Of a stretch of 47,939 nt of DNA, positions 16,394 through 23,264 are shown in pieces. A program made the translations under genes and the position numbers. The stretch is from a virus: the IMG/VR virus record IMGVR_UViG_3300025101_000038, positions 1 to 47,939 of that record; one strand, written 5' to 3'. The stretch's first letter is position 1. Every line of letters starts with the position of its first letter. The notes below the pieces were generated by a model. That model saw only the letters and a list, made by a program, of their open reading frames with translations. It searched no databases and was not told the DNA's origin.

Positions 16394-16425
16394 GAGGGGG
16401 TGTAAAGCCCCCTCTCTTCTTTTTT
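16394..16425 (+). terminator. Rho-independent terminator of second module
   Basis: GAGGGGG/CCCCCTC stem (7 bp, loop TGTAAAG) followed by TCTTCTTTTTT. Confidence 0.85.
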
Positions 16426-16650
16426 ACTACCCACGTCGATCCGATCGTGGTACGTGGTATTCTCTCTCTCAATGCGATCTGATCTGAAATGGTTATTGTA
16501 GTTGTAGTTGTGGTTGTTGTAATTATATAGGGGGAAGATGTTTTGATCTTGGGGGCACGGATTTTGATTTGACAATCCTTATGCCGATCCGATCTGAAGC
16601 AGGTATATAAGAAGAGGGGCACTCTTCAGCACCCCTAATCTCATTCCCAG
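16426..16650. other. Non-coding GATC-rich repeats
   Basis: No credible gene. It holds GATCCGATC at 16438-16446 and 16586-16594, GATCTGATC at 16476-16484, GGGGGAAGATGTTTTGATC at 16530-16548, and a GTTGTAG/TTGTGG run. An AGGGG/CCCCT inverted repeat near 16616-16638 may end the minus-strand gene that follows. Confidence 0.6.
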
Positions 16651-16884
16651 TTATTTAAAAGTCAGGAATCCACACTTTAGATCATAGACCAAGTCCGCCA
16701 TTACTACAAGTCTTGGTTTAAGATCAAGAGCCTCTTGAGGCGTCTTCCCATTAAGTATAGGTTGACGCTCTGCGTTGTGCACAGCTCTTGGCGTTTTACT
16801 AGTTGCCACTAGTTCACGATCCATATTTTCACGAACATAAGCGTTATTTATAACGATCGGTTTAGTTAAGTTTTTAGTAGTCAC
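16651..16884 (-). CDS. Small protein with recurrent TVxE...DIxY module
   Basis: 77 residues. The second half (TSKTPRAVHNAERQPILNG, KTPQEALD, ADLVYDLKCGFL) matches the C-terminus of the 23265-23582 protein almost position by position. It has its own TTTACT promoter at 16933-16961. Unknown function; one of five related proteins or copies in the window. Confidence 0.75.
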   Translation of the reverse strand: MTTKNLTKPIVINNAYVRENMDRELVATSKTPRAVHNAERQPILNGKTPQEALDLKPRLVVMADLVYDLKCGFLTFK

Positions 16885-16932
16885 AATGACCCTCCTTAAT
16901 TAATAGCTAAAACCATTTTTAACTATTTATAT

Positions 16933-16961
16933 AGTATAGCTAAGAACAATATGAAAGTAAA
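16933..16961 (-). promoter_or_regulatory. Promoter TTTACT-N17-TATACT
   Basis: -35 at 16956-16961, -10 at 16933-16938, for the 16651-16884 gene; leader ~42 bases with GGAGG. Confidence 0.7.
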
Positions 16962-17632
16962 GCTAGATGTAAAGTTATTTAACGAAGATCACATCGTGTA
17001 CTACACGTAGATCACAGTGCCATGGCACATGGTTCATGGGTATGTGTGTGTGTAACCCAGTTCGGATTGTGATGGGGGAAGATGTTTTGACGATGAACTC
17101 TGGACCATGGACCTAGATCTGATCTGATTTCCGATCGCATGTGGTTCCTGGACCATGGGATTGTGATCGGGTGCCATGATTTGATGATTGTGATCCTATT
17201 GCCCTATTGACGATTGTCCATAATTCATGGTTCTTTGTCCTTTCCTCAAGTATTTTGTGCCTTGTGTCAGAGTCCGTGGTTTCCTGGTTTCTTATATAGG
17301 GTCTAGAATACCTGTAAATCATACTCCAATTATCTTTCCCATGCTTTATCTGCACCATGCACCACGACCCAAACACCACCCATTCTCACCCTATTACCAA
17401 GAAACAGCCAATAGGTCGCTAATAGGGTAGCCAATAGGTCAAGAAAAGCGATGTACATCAGTGCTTCTAGACTCATGCCTATTAGCGTATTAGCAAATCA
17501 GAGATATTTTAAGAAAAATGTTTTATAAAATTGGTGAGACAATAATAAGAAAGTGGTGTGAGAGAGTATTAACCCTAACTCCCTCACACCGTCACAGACA
17601 ATTTGGGAGGGTCTGTGACTAGCTACTAAAAC
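16962..17632. other. Non-coding region with GATC repeats, palindromes and GCTAATAGG words
   Basis: Short ORFs here on both strands lack ribosome sites and any protein-like composition. Visible structure: CGTGTA-C-TACACG (16995-17007), palindrome GTGCCATGGCAC (17017-17028), TGGCACATGGTTCATG (17023-17038), GGGGGAAGATGTTTTGA (17074-17090), GATCTGATC (17116-17124), and from 17395 onward CCAATAGGTC twice, GCTAATAGG (17418-17426) and its inverse (17478-17486). Candidate origin, packaging or regulatory region. Confidence 0.5.
17555..17619. repeat. Two adjacent strong hairpins
   Basis: GGTGTGAG (17555-17562) pairs with CTCACACC (17583-17590); the next base begins GTCACAGAC (17591-17599) pairing with GTCTGTGAC (17611-17619). 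They lie just after the stop of the 17633 gene and may form a tandem terminator or protect the 3' end of the early mRNA. T-runs after them are weak. Confidence 0.6.
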
Positions 17633-17833
17633 CTATTCATCTTCCCATATTGGCGTGTTGCCACATAATTTAAATACTTCAACAATGGACTTTTGTTCAC
17701 CAGTCTCACCGTTAGTAAGTTTCTCAGTCTCGCCACATGGTCGACAGAACTCAATCCAGTCACCACCCAGCACTAACATATTAGTACCTGACGCAGGACG
17801 CCTAGTTTCACAAATGCTACAATAATTCGCCAT
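17633..17833 (-). CDS. Small zinc-ribbon protein
   Basis: 66 residues. CSIC (5,8) and CRPC (30,33) make a four-Cys zinc ribbon; the rest is acidic and polar. Last gene of the early series. Good AGGAGG site. Could bind nucleic acid or a host protein; function unknown. Confidence 0.75.
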   Translation of the reverse strand: MANYCSICETRRPASGTNMLVLGGDWIEFCRPCGETEKLTNGETGEQKSIVEVFKLCGNTPIWEDE

Positions 17834-17869
17834 AATTTTTTCCTCCTCTTATAACTAATTTATAAATAT

Positions 17870-17902
17870 AGTATAGGTAAGATCCTAAAAGATGCCTATA
17901 CT
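17870..17902. repeat. Early intercistronic dyad element 1
   Basis: AGTATAGG (17870-17877) and CCTATACT (17895-17902) are exact inverse copies, with GATC and GATG between them. It lies between one gene's stop and the next gene's leader. Elements 2-11 share this layout. Confidence 0.7.
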
Positions 17903-17905
17903 TCT

Positions 17906-18175
17906 CTAAGATTCTTGGCTATCTTCCGCTATAACATCATCCATGATTTCTTCTAGTTCTCCTGGTCCCACTAAACTATAATAATTAGTTTTCGCAATTA
18001 CCCAAAAACCACCGAAAATATCTGACCACTCTTCAGGATAACCCACTTCTTCAGCTTTAGCTTTATTACCAACGAACACAGCACCATATTTATTTTCAAG
18101 ATGATTAATTAACCATTTTATAGGTTTAACCTCTTCATCTGTTTTAAAACTATTTAGTACATCAACAATCACCAT
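17906..18175 (-). CDS. Small acidic protein, unknown
   Basis: 89 residues, acidic, mixed alpha/beta (IKWLINHLENKYGAVFVGN, GGFWVIAKTNYYSLVG). No recognised family. Good AGGAGG site; preceded by a dyad element. Early position suggests host takeover. Confidence 0.7.
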   Translation of the reverse strand: MVIVDVLNSFKTDEEVKPIKWLINHLENKYGAVFVGNKAKAEEVGYPEEWSDIFGGFWVIAKTNYYSLVGPGELEEIMDDVIAEDSQES

Positions 18176-18208
18176 AAGTTCCTCCTTCTATAATTAACTT
18201 ATTAATAA

Positions 18209-18242
18209 AGTATAGGTAAGATCTTATAAGATCCCTATAGTT
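18209..18242. repeat. Early intercistronic dyad element 2
   Basis: AGTATAGG ... CCTATAGT flanks a perfect 14-bp palindrome GATCTTATAAGATC. Confidence 0.7.
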
Positions 18243-18244
18243 CT

Positions 18245-18544
18245 CTAATGATTTTCGTTATTCTCAAGGTAATGAATTTCCGCATCAAATGAGTAAGTCA
18301 TTAGCTTATAAAGATCTAAATCCGTAAACTTACCGTTGATCTTAAACATTATATCATTAGCAAAATCACCAGTAGTAGCACCTTCTGCTTGAACGTAAGT
18401 ATTATGATCACAAACATAGAAGTAGATGAAATTACCATTACCATTTACCCTAAGTTCATGAGGGATTTGAAATTTAATTTGAAGAGCTTTAGCTAAATGA
18501 TATTCATTCGGCTGAAGTTCTATAAATTTAACATCTTCAGTCAT
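18245..18544 (-). CDS. Small protein, unknown
   Basis: 99 residues, mixed alpha/beta, acidic C-terminus. No family recognised. AGGATC-type ribosome site. Flanked by dyad elements 2 and 3. Confidence 0.7.
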   Translation of the reverse strand: MTEDVKFIELQPNEYHLAKALQIKFQIPHELRVNGNGNFIYFYVCDHNTYVQAEGATTGDFANDIMFKINGKFTDLDLYKLMTYSFDAEIHYLENNENH

Positions 18545-18579
18545 AAGTTGATCCTCCGTATTAATTAACTTATTAATAA

Positions 18580-18612
18580 AGTATAGCTAGGATCCTAAAG
18601 GATGCCTATCTT
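18580..18612. repeat. Early intercistronic dyad element 3
   Basis: AGTATAG ... GGATCC ... GGATG ... CTATCT, same layout as element 1 with imperfect arms. Confidence 0.6.
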
Positions 18613-18625
18613 GATGGCTATATTC

Positions 18626-19024
18626 TTAAGCACCCCATGCCCACTTACTACCCTCAAGAGGAACCTTGAAGTATTCTGTGAGTGCAGACGCACCTAGCGA
18701 ACCACCGAGGGATAACGCTAAGTAAAAATGCATGCCACATTTACTATAAGATACCTGTATGATGCTGTATGAGCCACCGTCAGAGACAGGGAAGTAACAA
18801 CTATCATAGACAGTATGCCAAGGGGCTAATTGGTCTTTCATGACAAACTTATAATGTTCATCATCATGACCGTCACACTCACCAAAATGGTAGAGTATTT
18901 TTTGATCATCATTGAGATGATCCAGTATTACATCAAGAATACTTTGAACTCTTGCCTGTTCGGGGTCTGAGTTATCAAAGACGTCTGGATCTAATACGTC
19001 TGATTTACTAATAAGATCTAACAT
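18626..19024 (-). CDS. Early protein, unknown
   Basis: 132 residues, acidic, with a Gly-rich segment LSLGGSLGASALTEYFKVP and an N-terminal QSILDVILDHLNDDQKILYHFGE. No family recognised. The post-stop bases (GAATATAGC, then AAGATAGGCATCC) resemble those after the next gene. Confidence 0.7.
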   Translation of the reverse strand: MLDLISKSDVLDPDVFDNSDPEQARVQSILDVILDHLNDDQKILYHFGECDGHDDEHYKFVMKDQLAPWHTVYDSCYFPVSDGGSYSIIQVSYSKCGMHFYLALSLGGSLGASALTEYFKVPLEGSKWAWGA

Positions 19025-19063
19025 ATAATCCTCCGTTTTACTTATTAACTACTAGTATATAAA

Positions 19064-19085
19064 GCATCATAAAGGATGCCTATCT
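19064..19085. repeat. Early intercistronic dyad element 4
   Basis: GCATC/GATGC stem with a short loop, then CCTATCTT; the AGTATA arm is degenerate. Confidence 0.5.
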
Positions 19086-19100
19086 TCCCTCGCTATATTC

Positions 19101-19655
19101 TTACTCAGAAGCCCAGTGAATCAAGTGGTGTTGATCAATATGATCCACTAAGTAATCAAGACCAAACCCATGAGACAAAAAGCTAAACGGACGCACTGTA
19201 TCAGTGGTGACTATTCCCCAGCTGTCAGACGCTATAAAACCTGAGTCTTGTTGATAATACTGATGTTCCAGTAATACATAAACAGTATCATCACGAGTTA
19301 TCTTCCACTCATGTAGACATTCACTAGCCTCTCGATGATACATTCCACTGAATACATCAACGACTTCTTCTGACAACTTTTTACGGTTCTCAGGAGACAG
19401 TTCCAGAACTACACGAGCACCTGTTTCCTCACCAAAGCTGGCATACGCTAAAGGTATATCACCAGTAAACTCTTCGGGAGTAAACTTGCCACCGAATGGA
19501 TCCATAAAGTTCACAAGATCTTTTGAATCTTGAGCAAACAAATCCTCGGGACTGATCTCATAATAAGTAAGATCATAAAATTGATTATGATTTTCTCTGA
19601 TAGCTCGCACCACAGGCTTCACATAATCAACATAGTTTTTTAAATTATTAGTCAT
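19101..19655 (-). CDS. Early protein, unknown
   Basis: 184 residues, acidic, His-rich C-terminus (VDHIDQHHLIHWASE). Central part mixed alpha/beta. No recognised domain. GGAGG site upstream; flanked by dyad elements. Confidence 0.7.
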   Translation of the reverse strand: MTNNLKNYVDYVKPVVRAIRENHNQFYDLTYYEISPEDLFAQDSKDLVNFMDPFGGKFTPEEFTGDIPLAYASFGEETGARVVLELSPENRKKLSEEVVDVFSGMYHREASECLHEWKITRDDTVYVLLEHQYYQQDSGFIASDSWGIVTTDTVRPFSFLSHGFGLDYLVDHIDQHHLIHWASE

Positions 19656-19693
19656 GTTTCCTCCATTAACTAACTTATAACTAAAGTATAAGT

Positions 19694-19720
19694 AAGATGC
19701 TAAGCGATCCCTAGCATCTT
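19694..19720. repeat. Early intercistronic dyad element 5
   Basis: Perfect 9-bp arms AAGATGCTA (19694-19702) and TAGCATCTT (19712-19720) around a 9-base loop holding GATC. Confidence 0.7.
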
Positions 19721-19731
19721 CCTTATAATCA

Positions 19732-19959
19732 TTAACCTATTTCGACTTGGTCAAGAGTAAATCTAGGACCGAGTGACTCTTTGATATGTTGTACTAGTGT
19801 AGACCAGTTTTTTACGTCTTCGCTGGTGATAGTAAAGAAGTCTTCTAAACCATTACCTGCTTCATCTTGATAACCGATGCTGACTACATCATCGAGAGCA
19901 AATCTCCCGTAACATTCAACACCATCGATTTCTTTATAAAAATTATAATTTACATTCAT
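19732..19959 (-). CDS. Small acidic protein, unknown
   Basis: 75 residues, beta-rich start (NYNFYKEIDGVECYGRF) and helical end (VQHIKESLGPRFTLDQVEIG). No family recognised. GGAGG site present. Confidence 0.7.
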   Translation of the reverse strand: MNVNYNFYKEIDGVECYGRFALDDVVSIGYQDEAGNGLEDFFTITSEDVKNWSTLVQHIKESLGPRFTLDQVEIG

Positions 19960-19995
19960 AATTCCTCCGTTGGTAAGTAAATTAATATAATTAAG

Positions 19996-20036
19996 TATAG
20001 TAAAGATGCTAGGTCATCCCTAGCATCCTCACTATA
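19996..20036. repeat. Early intercistronic dyad element 6
   Basis: TATAGT/ACTATA outer arms and a perfect 9-bp inner stem GATGCTAGG (20005-20013)/CCTAGCATC (20019-20027). Confidence 0.75.
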
Positions 20037-20044
20037 ATGGTTAG

Positions 20045-20257
20045 TTAGTGTTCAGTAATAAAGTTAGGATCAAGTAAGTCATCTTCACCTACTTCACCCC
20101 ACATTTCTAAACCTAATGCAACATAGATTAACTGAAGTTCTCGGTCTTTGATATAAGAACTTATTACCCTCTCTTCAGGTGTTCCTTCTTTGTAGACCAG
20201 GAACCTTGTAGCAGGGTCGATTTTCCAACCCTCATGTTTGAGTAGTTCAGCTTGCAT
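20045..20257 (-). CDS. Small protein, unknown
   Basis: 70 residues, acidic (LLKHEGWKIDPATRFLVYKEG, then acidic tail). It overlaps the gene upstream by 11 bases, so translation is coupled. No family recognised. Confidence 0.7.
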   Translation of the reverse strand: MQAELLKHEGWKIDPATRFLVYKEGTPEERVISSYIKDRELQLIYVALGLEMWGEVGEDDLLDPNFITEH

Positions 20258-20468
20258 CTTTCACCTTATTTTCTATGATGTCAATATCATCTAATAGGTC
20301 AGACACTCTGTTAATACTACTAAGGTCAGACACTGGTAAGTCCCAGCGTTGTACAATAGTCCTAAAATTATCACGAGCATGTAATATGTCGGATATTATT
20401 TCTCTTAAATCAGTACACACTTGTTGCTGTGCATCTTGATTTAAACCTTCTTTAAACTCTTCGTTCAT
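20247..20468 (-). CDS. Small helical protein, unknown
   Basis: 73 residues, almost all helical with heptad-like leucines and isoleucines (DLREIISDILHARDNFRTIV, VSDLLDDIDIIENKVKDA): a likely coiled-coil dimer. GGAGG site. No family recognised. Confidence 0.7.
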   Translation of the reverse strand: MNEEFKEGLNQDAQQQVCTDLREIISDILHARDNFRTIVQRWDLPVSDLSSINRVSDLLDDIDIIENKVKDAS

Positions 20469-20501
20469 ACTTCCTCCGTTGTACGTTAAGTTAATAATTA
20501 A

Positions 20502-20534
20502 AGTATAGTAAACATCATTTTAGATGCCTATACT
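20502..20534. repeat. Early intercistronic dyad element 7
   Basis: AGTATAG (20502-20508)/CTATACT (20528-20534), with CATC/GATG inside. Confidence 0.7.
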
Positions 20535-20872
20535 TCGTCGCTATCTTCTTTTAGGTAAAATTCTACAGTACCGAAGGCACACGTGCCACCGTCATAGACT
20601 ACTTCCTCACGAGACTCAACACATAAGAATTTATACTTATTAGTCTCAAAGATAAGTAGAGTCTTGTTGTCGACACCACCGTGCGGACCGTTATATTCAA
20701 ACTTACCTAGTTCATGAGACATAGTGAGAGTGGCGAGTTCTCGGAGTGCTTCAATGAAACACCCACCGTCCTCGCCATCATAAGCATAAGTTCCGTTATA
20801 GCTTAAAGCCGTATCACGAGCGAAACATACATCGACATGTTCCTCTAACTGTTCTACATTATCAAACCACAT
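20528..20872 (-). CDS. Early protein, unknown
   Basis: 114 residues, acidic, Cys/Gly-containing middle (AYDGEDGGCFIEALRELATL). Its ATG is 3 bases after the stop of the ribbon-helix-helix gene, so the two form a pair. Its C-terminal codons overlap dyad element 7. No family recognised. Confidence 0.7.
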   Translation of the reverse strand: MWFDNVEQLEEHVDVCFARDTALSYNGTYAYDGEDGGCFIEALRELATLTMSHELGKFEYNGPHGGVDNKTLLIFETNKYKFLCVESREEVVYDGGTCAFGTVEFYLKEDSDEV

Positions 20873-20875
20873 GAC

Positions 20876-21043
20876 TTACCCGTTATTCTCAGTATCAAAC
20901 CATGCTTTAGTTGCTGCTCTAATAGCATTCGTTCTACCTATCTTAGCACCTGTTCGTTGGCTAAGCATTTCTGCGATATAGTCTACGTCCTCAGCTAAAT
21001 CTTCGGGTAGTGCTACATTTATTCGCTTATCTTGATTATTCAT
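20876..21043 (-). CDS. Ribbon-helix-helix DNA-binding protein
   Basis: 55 residues, read directly from ATG 21043 (AGGAGTT ribosome site) to TAA 20876. It starts MNNQDKRINVALPEDLAEDV and ends AIRAATKAWFDTENNG: a short polar beta strand with alternating residues (RINVAL) followed by two helices, the layout of CopG/Arc/MetJ repressors. It follows a strong terminator (21186-21212), so it begins a separate unit. Probably an early transcription regulator; the repeated dyads nearby are possible targets (inference). Confidence 0.7.
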   Translation of the reverse strand: MNNQDKRINVALPEDLAEDVDYIAEMLSQRTGAKIGRTNAIRAATKAWFDTENNG

Positions 21044-21069
21044 GATAACTCCTTTATTTAATATAATTA

Positions 21070-21102
21070 AGTATAGTAAGGATCATATACAATCCCTATC
21101 TT
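21070..21102. repeat. Early intercistronic dyad element 8
   Basis: AGTATAGtaaGGAT ... ATCCCTATCTT, in the leader of the ribbon-helix-helix gene. Confidence 0.6.
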
Positions 21103-21174
21103 CTTCCTAAATTTTTTTAAGCTAAATCCAGCCCTTTCGAGCGTAGCAATTTAAAAGGTATAGTTAGGTATTAT

Positions 21175-21212
21175 AAATAAAGAAAGGGCTTAATCGAGCG
21201 TTGATTAAGCCC
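21175..21212 (-). terminator. Strong Rho-independent terminator
   Basis: Perfect 10-bp stem GGGCTTAATC/GATTAAGCCC (21186-21212, 7-base loop) followed by TTTCTTTATTT on the coding strand, after the stop of the 21239 gene. Confidence 0.9.
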
Positions 21213-21238
21213 CATTCGTACTTGAAGAGTTTAGCTAC

Positions 21239-21640
21239 CTAGTAGCCGTTTAAGAGTCTTTCTAAAGCCATGTCGAATTTAGTAGACATTTTGACTTTAT
21301 CACCTGTATCTTTTTCTAACTCACGCACTTCAAAGAGATGTTCGCTTCTTTGACCATCAGTAAGTTTAAGTAGAACAGATTGATATTGCCTATTATTTTC
21401 TTCTGACACTTCAGTGAGTGGGTATAAGTTTACAAGACCATAAGTAAGTTTAGCTAAATCATAACCACTATCTATATAACCCCTTTTGATAAGATGTTCC
21501 CGTAAGTTCCTCAACTCACTGGCTCTTTCTAAATCTACCTCTGAGTCACGGTGCCAATAATAACTATTAACTTCTTCCGCTACTTTCTGCAAGATACCGT
21601 GTACAGCGTTTATGTCTGATTGATTATCAAATACTATCAT
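21239..21640 (-). CDS. Early protein, unknown
   Basis: 133 residues, helical and charged (RDSEVDLERASELRNLREHLIKRGYIDSG). ATG overlaps the stop of the 43-residue gene as ATGA. Ends at a strong terminator. No family recognised. Confidence 0.7.
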   Translation of the reverse strand: MIVFDNQSDINAVHGILQKVAEEVNSYYWHRDSEVDLERASELRNLREHLIKRGYIDSGYDLAKLTYGLVNLYPLTEVSEENNRQYQSVLLKLTDGQRSEHLFEVRELEKDTGDKVKMSTKFDMALERLLNGY

Positions 21641-21768
21641 AGCACTTGCCCCAGTTCATGTAGCTCCTCGAGAAGTTTCTTTTGATCAGTCACTGCTTTT
21701 TGTATCTTCTTGAGGTTTTTACGATTACCTACATGCTCTATATGTTTGATTATAGTTTCTGTTTTCAT
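21637..21768 (-). CDS. 43-residue coiled-coil peptide
   Basis: Read from ATG 21768 (GGAGAT site) to TGA overlapping the next ATG. Begins MKTETIIKHIEHVGNRK and continues as a Lys/Glu/Leu-rich helix ending LHELGQVL. The ATGA overlap and ribosome site support it. Possibly an antirepressor-size regulator; function unknown. Confidence 0.6.
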   Translation of the reverse strand: MKTETIIKHIEHVGNRKNLKKIQKAVTDQKKLLEELHELGQVL

Positions 21769-21803
21769 ATTATCTCCATAATAAAATTAATATATAAAGT
21801 ATA

Positions 21804-21827
21804 GTAGGGATCACTAACGATCCCTAC
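21804..21827. repeat. Early intercistronic dyad element 9
   Basis: Perfect 9-bp arms GTAGGGATC (21804-21812) and GATCCCTAC (21819-21827), loop ACTAAC, preceded by AAGTATA. Confidence 0.75.
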
Positions 21828-21835
21828 CATGATCA

Positions 21836-22039
21836 CTACTTAGTATCTTTCCACGCTATGAATATTTTAAGAGCTTCGCCTTTTGACAAGTCAAAACATT
21901 CTCTTAACATCATAGGAGCTTGAAACATATTAGAACCACCTGAGTCCATCATGTCGTCCAAAAAGTCGTAGTACTCTTGATTTTGATCAAAGTGATCTTT
22001 ATCATCAGCTTTGATACTTTCATATTTATCTTTACTCAT
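21836..22039 (-). CDS. Small acidic protein, unknown
   Basis: 67 residues: acidic first half (DDKDHFDQNQEYYDFLDDMMD), then MFQAPMMLRECFDLSKGEALKIFIAW, which looks like a small helical domain. Stop and start of neighbours are within 2 bases. No family recognised by me with certainty. Confidence 0.7.
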   Translation of the reverse strand: MSKDKYESIKADDKDHFDQNQEYYDFLDDMMDSGGSNMFQAPMMLRECFDLSKGEALKIFIAWKDTK

Positions 22040-22040
22040 A

Positions 22041-22451
22041 TTACCACCATGCCTCCATTACGCAATTATGTTCTGCTGCCACCTCGAACAAAGTTGCTAG
22101 GTCTTTGATTTCTTTAACCCTAAAATCATAAGTGCCTCTACTGCTAGGTAAAGACCACTCAAACCTATGGTCATCAGGTAAATCATTTAACCCGTTATCT
22201 TCTATATACTCTCGCAAGAGTAACCCATACACTCGTAACTCATCAGTTTGTATAACTTCGTCTTGATCTAAATGCCAGAAAGCTGGACTTGACGCAGTTA
22301 AATGAGCTACGAACTCCTCATAGCAACCACCTCTAAACGAGCCATTACCATGACCACTAAACAAACCTCCTACGAGGGTAAGATTATCGAGACGGTCGTC
22401 TTTAAATACTTCGTCACGATTACCTTTCATTACATAACAATCTAAACCCAT
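22041..22451 (-). CDS. Early protein, unknown
   Basis: 136 residues, acidic, starts MGLDCYVMKGNRDEVF and carries a Gly-rich GGLFSGHGNGSFRGGCYEEF. Mixed alpha/beta. Such MGLD-starting proteins occur in phages and bacteria as uncharacterised proteins. GGAGG-type site. Confidence 0.7.
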   Translation of the reverse strand: MGLDCYVMKGNRDEVFKDDRLDNLTLVGGLFSGHGNGSFRGGCYEEFVAHLTASSPAFWHLDQDEVIQTDELRVYGLLLREYIEDNGLNDLPDDHRFEWSLPSSRGTYDFRVKEIKDLATLFEVAAEHNCVMEAWW

Positions 22452-22460
22452 GGGTACCTC

Positions 22461-22721
22461 CTACCATTGTTGGCGAACAATCATTGAATGTTCTTTGTTA
22501 TCTACTATTTTATAAGCAAAAATGTCTGTACACTTTTTATCATTATGTATAGCATCTTTTGCACCTTGGTGAGTAAGTGACGACATGTATAAACTCCAAG
22601 GTTCATCATCTCTTGCGTCAATACCCTTATATTGCCTGAAGACCCTAAACCTGAGTACAGTTTCTACATACTCAGTCTCTGGGTCATGTTCAGGGACTTC
22701 TATATCATCTATATTGATCAT
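22461..22721 (-). CDS. Small protein, unknown
   Basis: 86 residues, acidic N-terminus (INIDDIEVPEHDPETEY), then beta strands (VETVLRFRVFRQYKGI). Starts 1 base after the stop of the 42-residue gene. No family recognised. Confidence 0.65.
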   Translation of the reverse strand: MINIDDIEVPEHDPETEYVETVLRFRVFRQYKGIDARDDEPWSLYMSSLTHQGAKDAIHNDKKCTDIFAYKIVDNKEHSMIVRQQW

Positions 22722-22722
22722 A

Positions 22723-22851
22723 TTACTTACCTATATATTTGATATCTTTTTTAGGGATCACCTGATAAGCTCCCTTATTATACGCAGGGGCAATAGTGTA
22801 TTGACTACTGATGCGCCTACGCTCCTCAGGTGTTAAAGTTTTATTTTTCAT
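22723..22851 (-). CDS. 42-residue basic protein
   Basis: Read from ATG 22851 (GGAGAAT site) to TAA 22723. Begins MKNKTLTPEERRRISSQY, basic overall. Its spacing to both neighbours is tight. Too short for family assignment. Confidence 0.6.
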   Translation of the reverse strand: MKNKTLTPEERRRISSQYTIAPAYNKGAYQVIPKKDIKYIGK

Positions 22852-22883
22852 ATATTCTCCGTGTATAAAAAATTAATATATAA

Positions 22884-22909
22884 AGTATATTAATGATCAA
22901 GTTTGATGC
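22884..22909. repeat. Early dyad element 10 (degenerate)
   Basis: AGTATAT then ATCAA/TTGAT arms and GCCTA; overlaps the last codons of the gene upstream. Confidence 0.45.
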
Positions 22910-23153
22910 CTAGGATATTTCCCTTTGATCTTTTACAACCTTTACAAGTATGCACCACTGATTCTTTATTCCTATCTATAACTGTATAACCACCAACATA
23001 TTTTATTTTAATTACATGAGTCGAGTGATCCATGCTTTCAAGAAAACCGTGTTGGTATTTTGTGCCCATGCGTTTATGACCCTGATACTCACCAAAGTTC
23101 ACTTCCTGTTTACACAGGTCACACCATTTAAAATTATGTTTTTCTGCTGACAT
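22890..23153 (-). CDS. Small zinc-finger protein
   Basis: 87 residues. CDLC (11,14) with His26/His35 looks like a C2H2-type finger, and CKGC (70,73) adds a second Cys pair, giving an HNH-like pattern TCKGCKRSKGN. It may be a small DNA-binding protein or a degenerate HNH nuclease. A structured 5' leader (23169-23228) precedes it. Confidence 0.7.
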   Translation of the reverse strand: MSAEKHNFKWCDLCKQEVNFGEYQGHKRMGTKYQHGFLESMDHSTHVIKIKYVGGYTVIDRNKESVVHTCKGCKRSKGNILGIKLDH

Positions 23154-23168
23154 TTAATTCTCCTATAA

Positions 23169-23228
23169 GTAGAGTGCTGGACGAGGGAGGAGAATCATCT
23201 TTTTAGGGAGAGATCGCCCAGCACCTAC
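23169..23228 (-). promoter_or_regulatory. Structured 5' leader hairpin
   Basis: GTAGAGTGCTGG (23169-23180) pairs with CCAGCACCTAC (23218-23228) with one bulge; the ~37-base apical part is rich in pyrimidine runs. It ends 16 bases before ATG 23153. Could be a regulatory leader or an RNA-processing site. Confidence 0.5.
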
Positions 23229-23264
23229 AAGTAATATAACTCAACGAGTCATATACGACTAGAT

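Noticed and set aside
16371-16622. Minus-strand ORFs in 16371-16622 (83 and 66 residues)
   Set aside because: They read through a terminator, repeat tracts and low-complexity Thr runs, and have no ribosome site.
17113-17430. ORFs on both strands in the control region
   Set aside because: Overlapping each other, no ribosome sites, and the sequence is built of GATC and CCATGG repeats.
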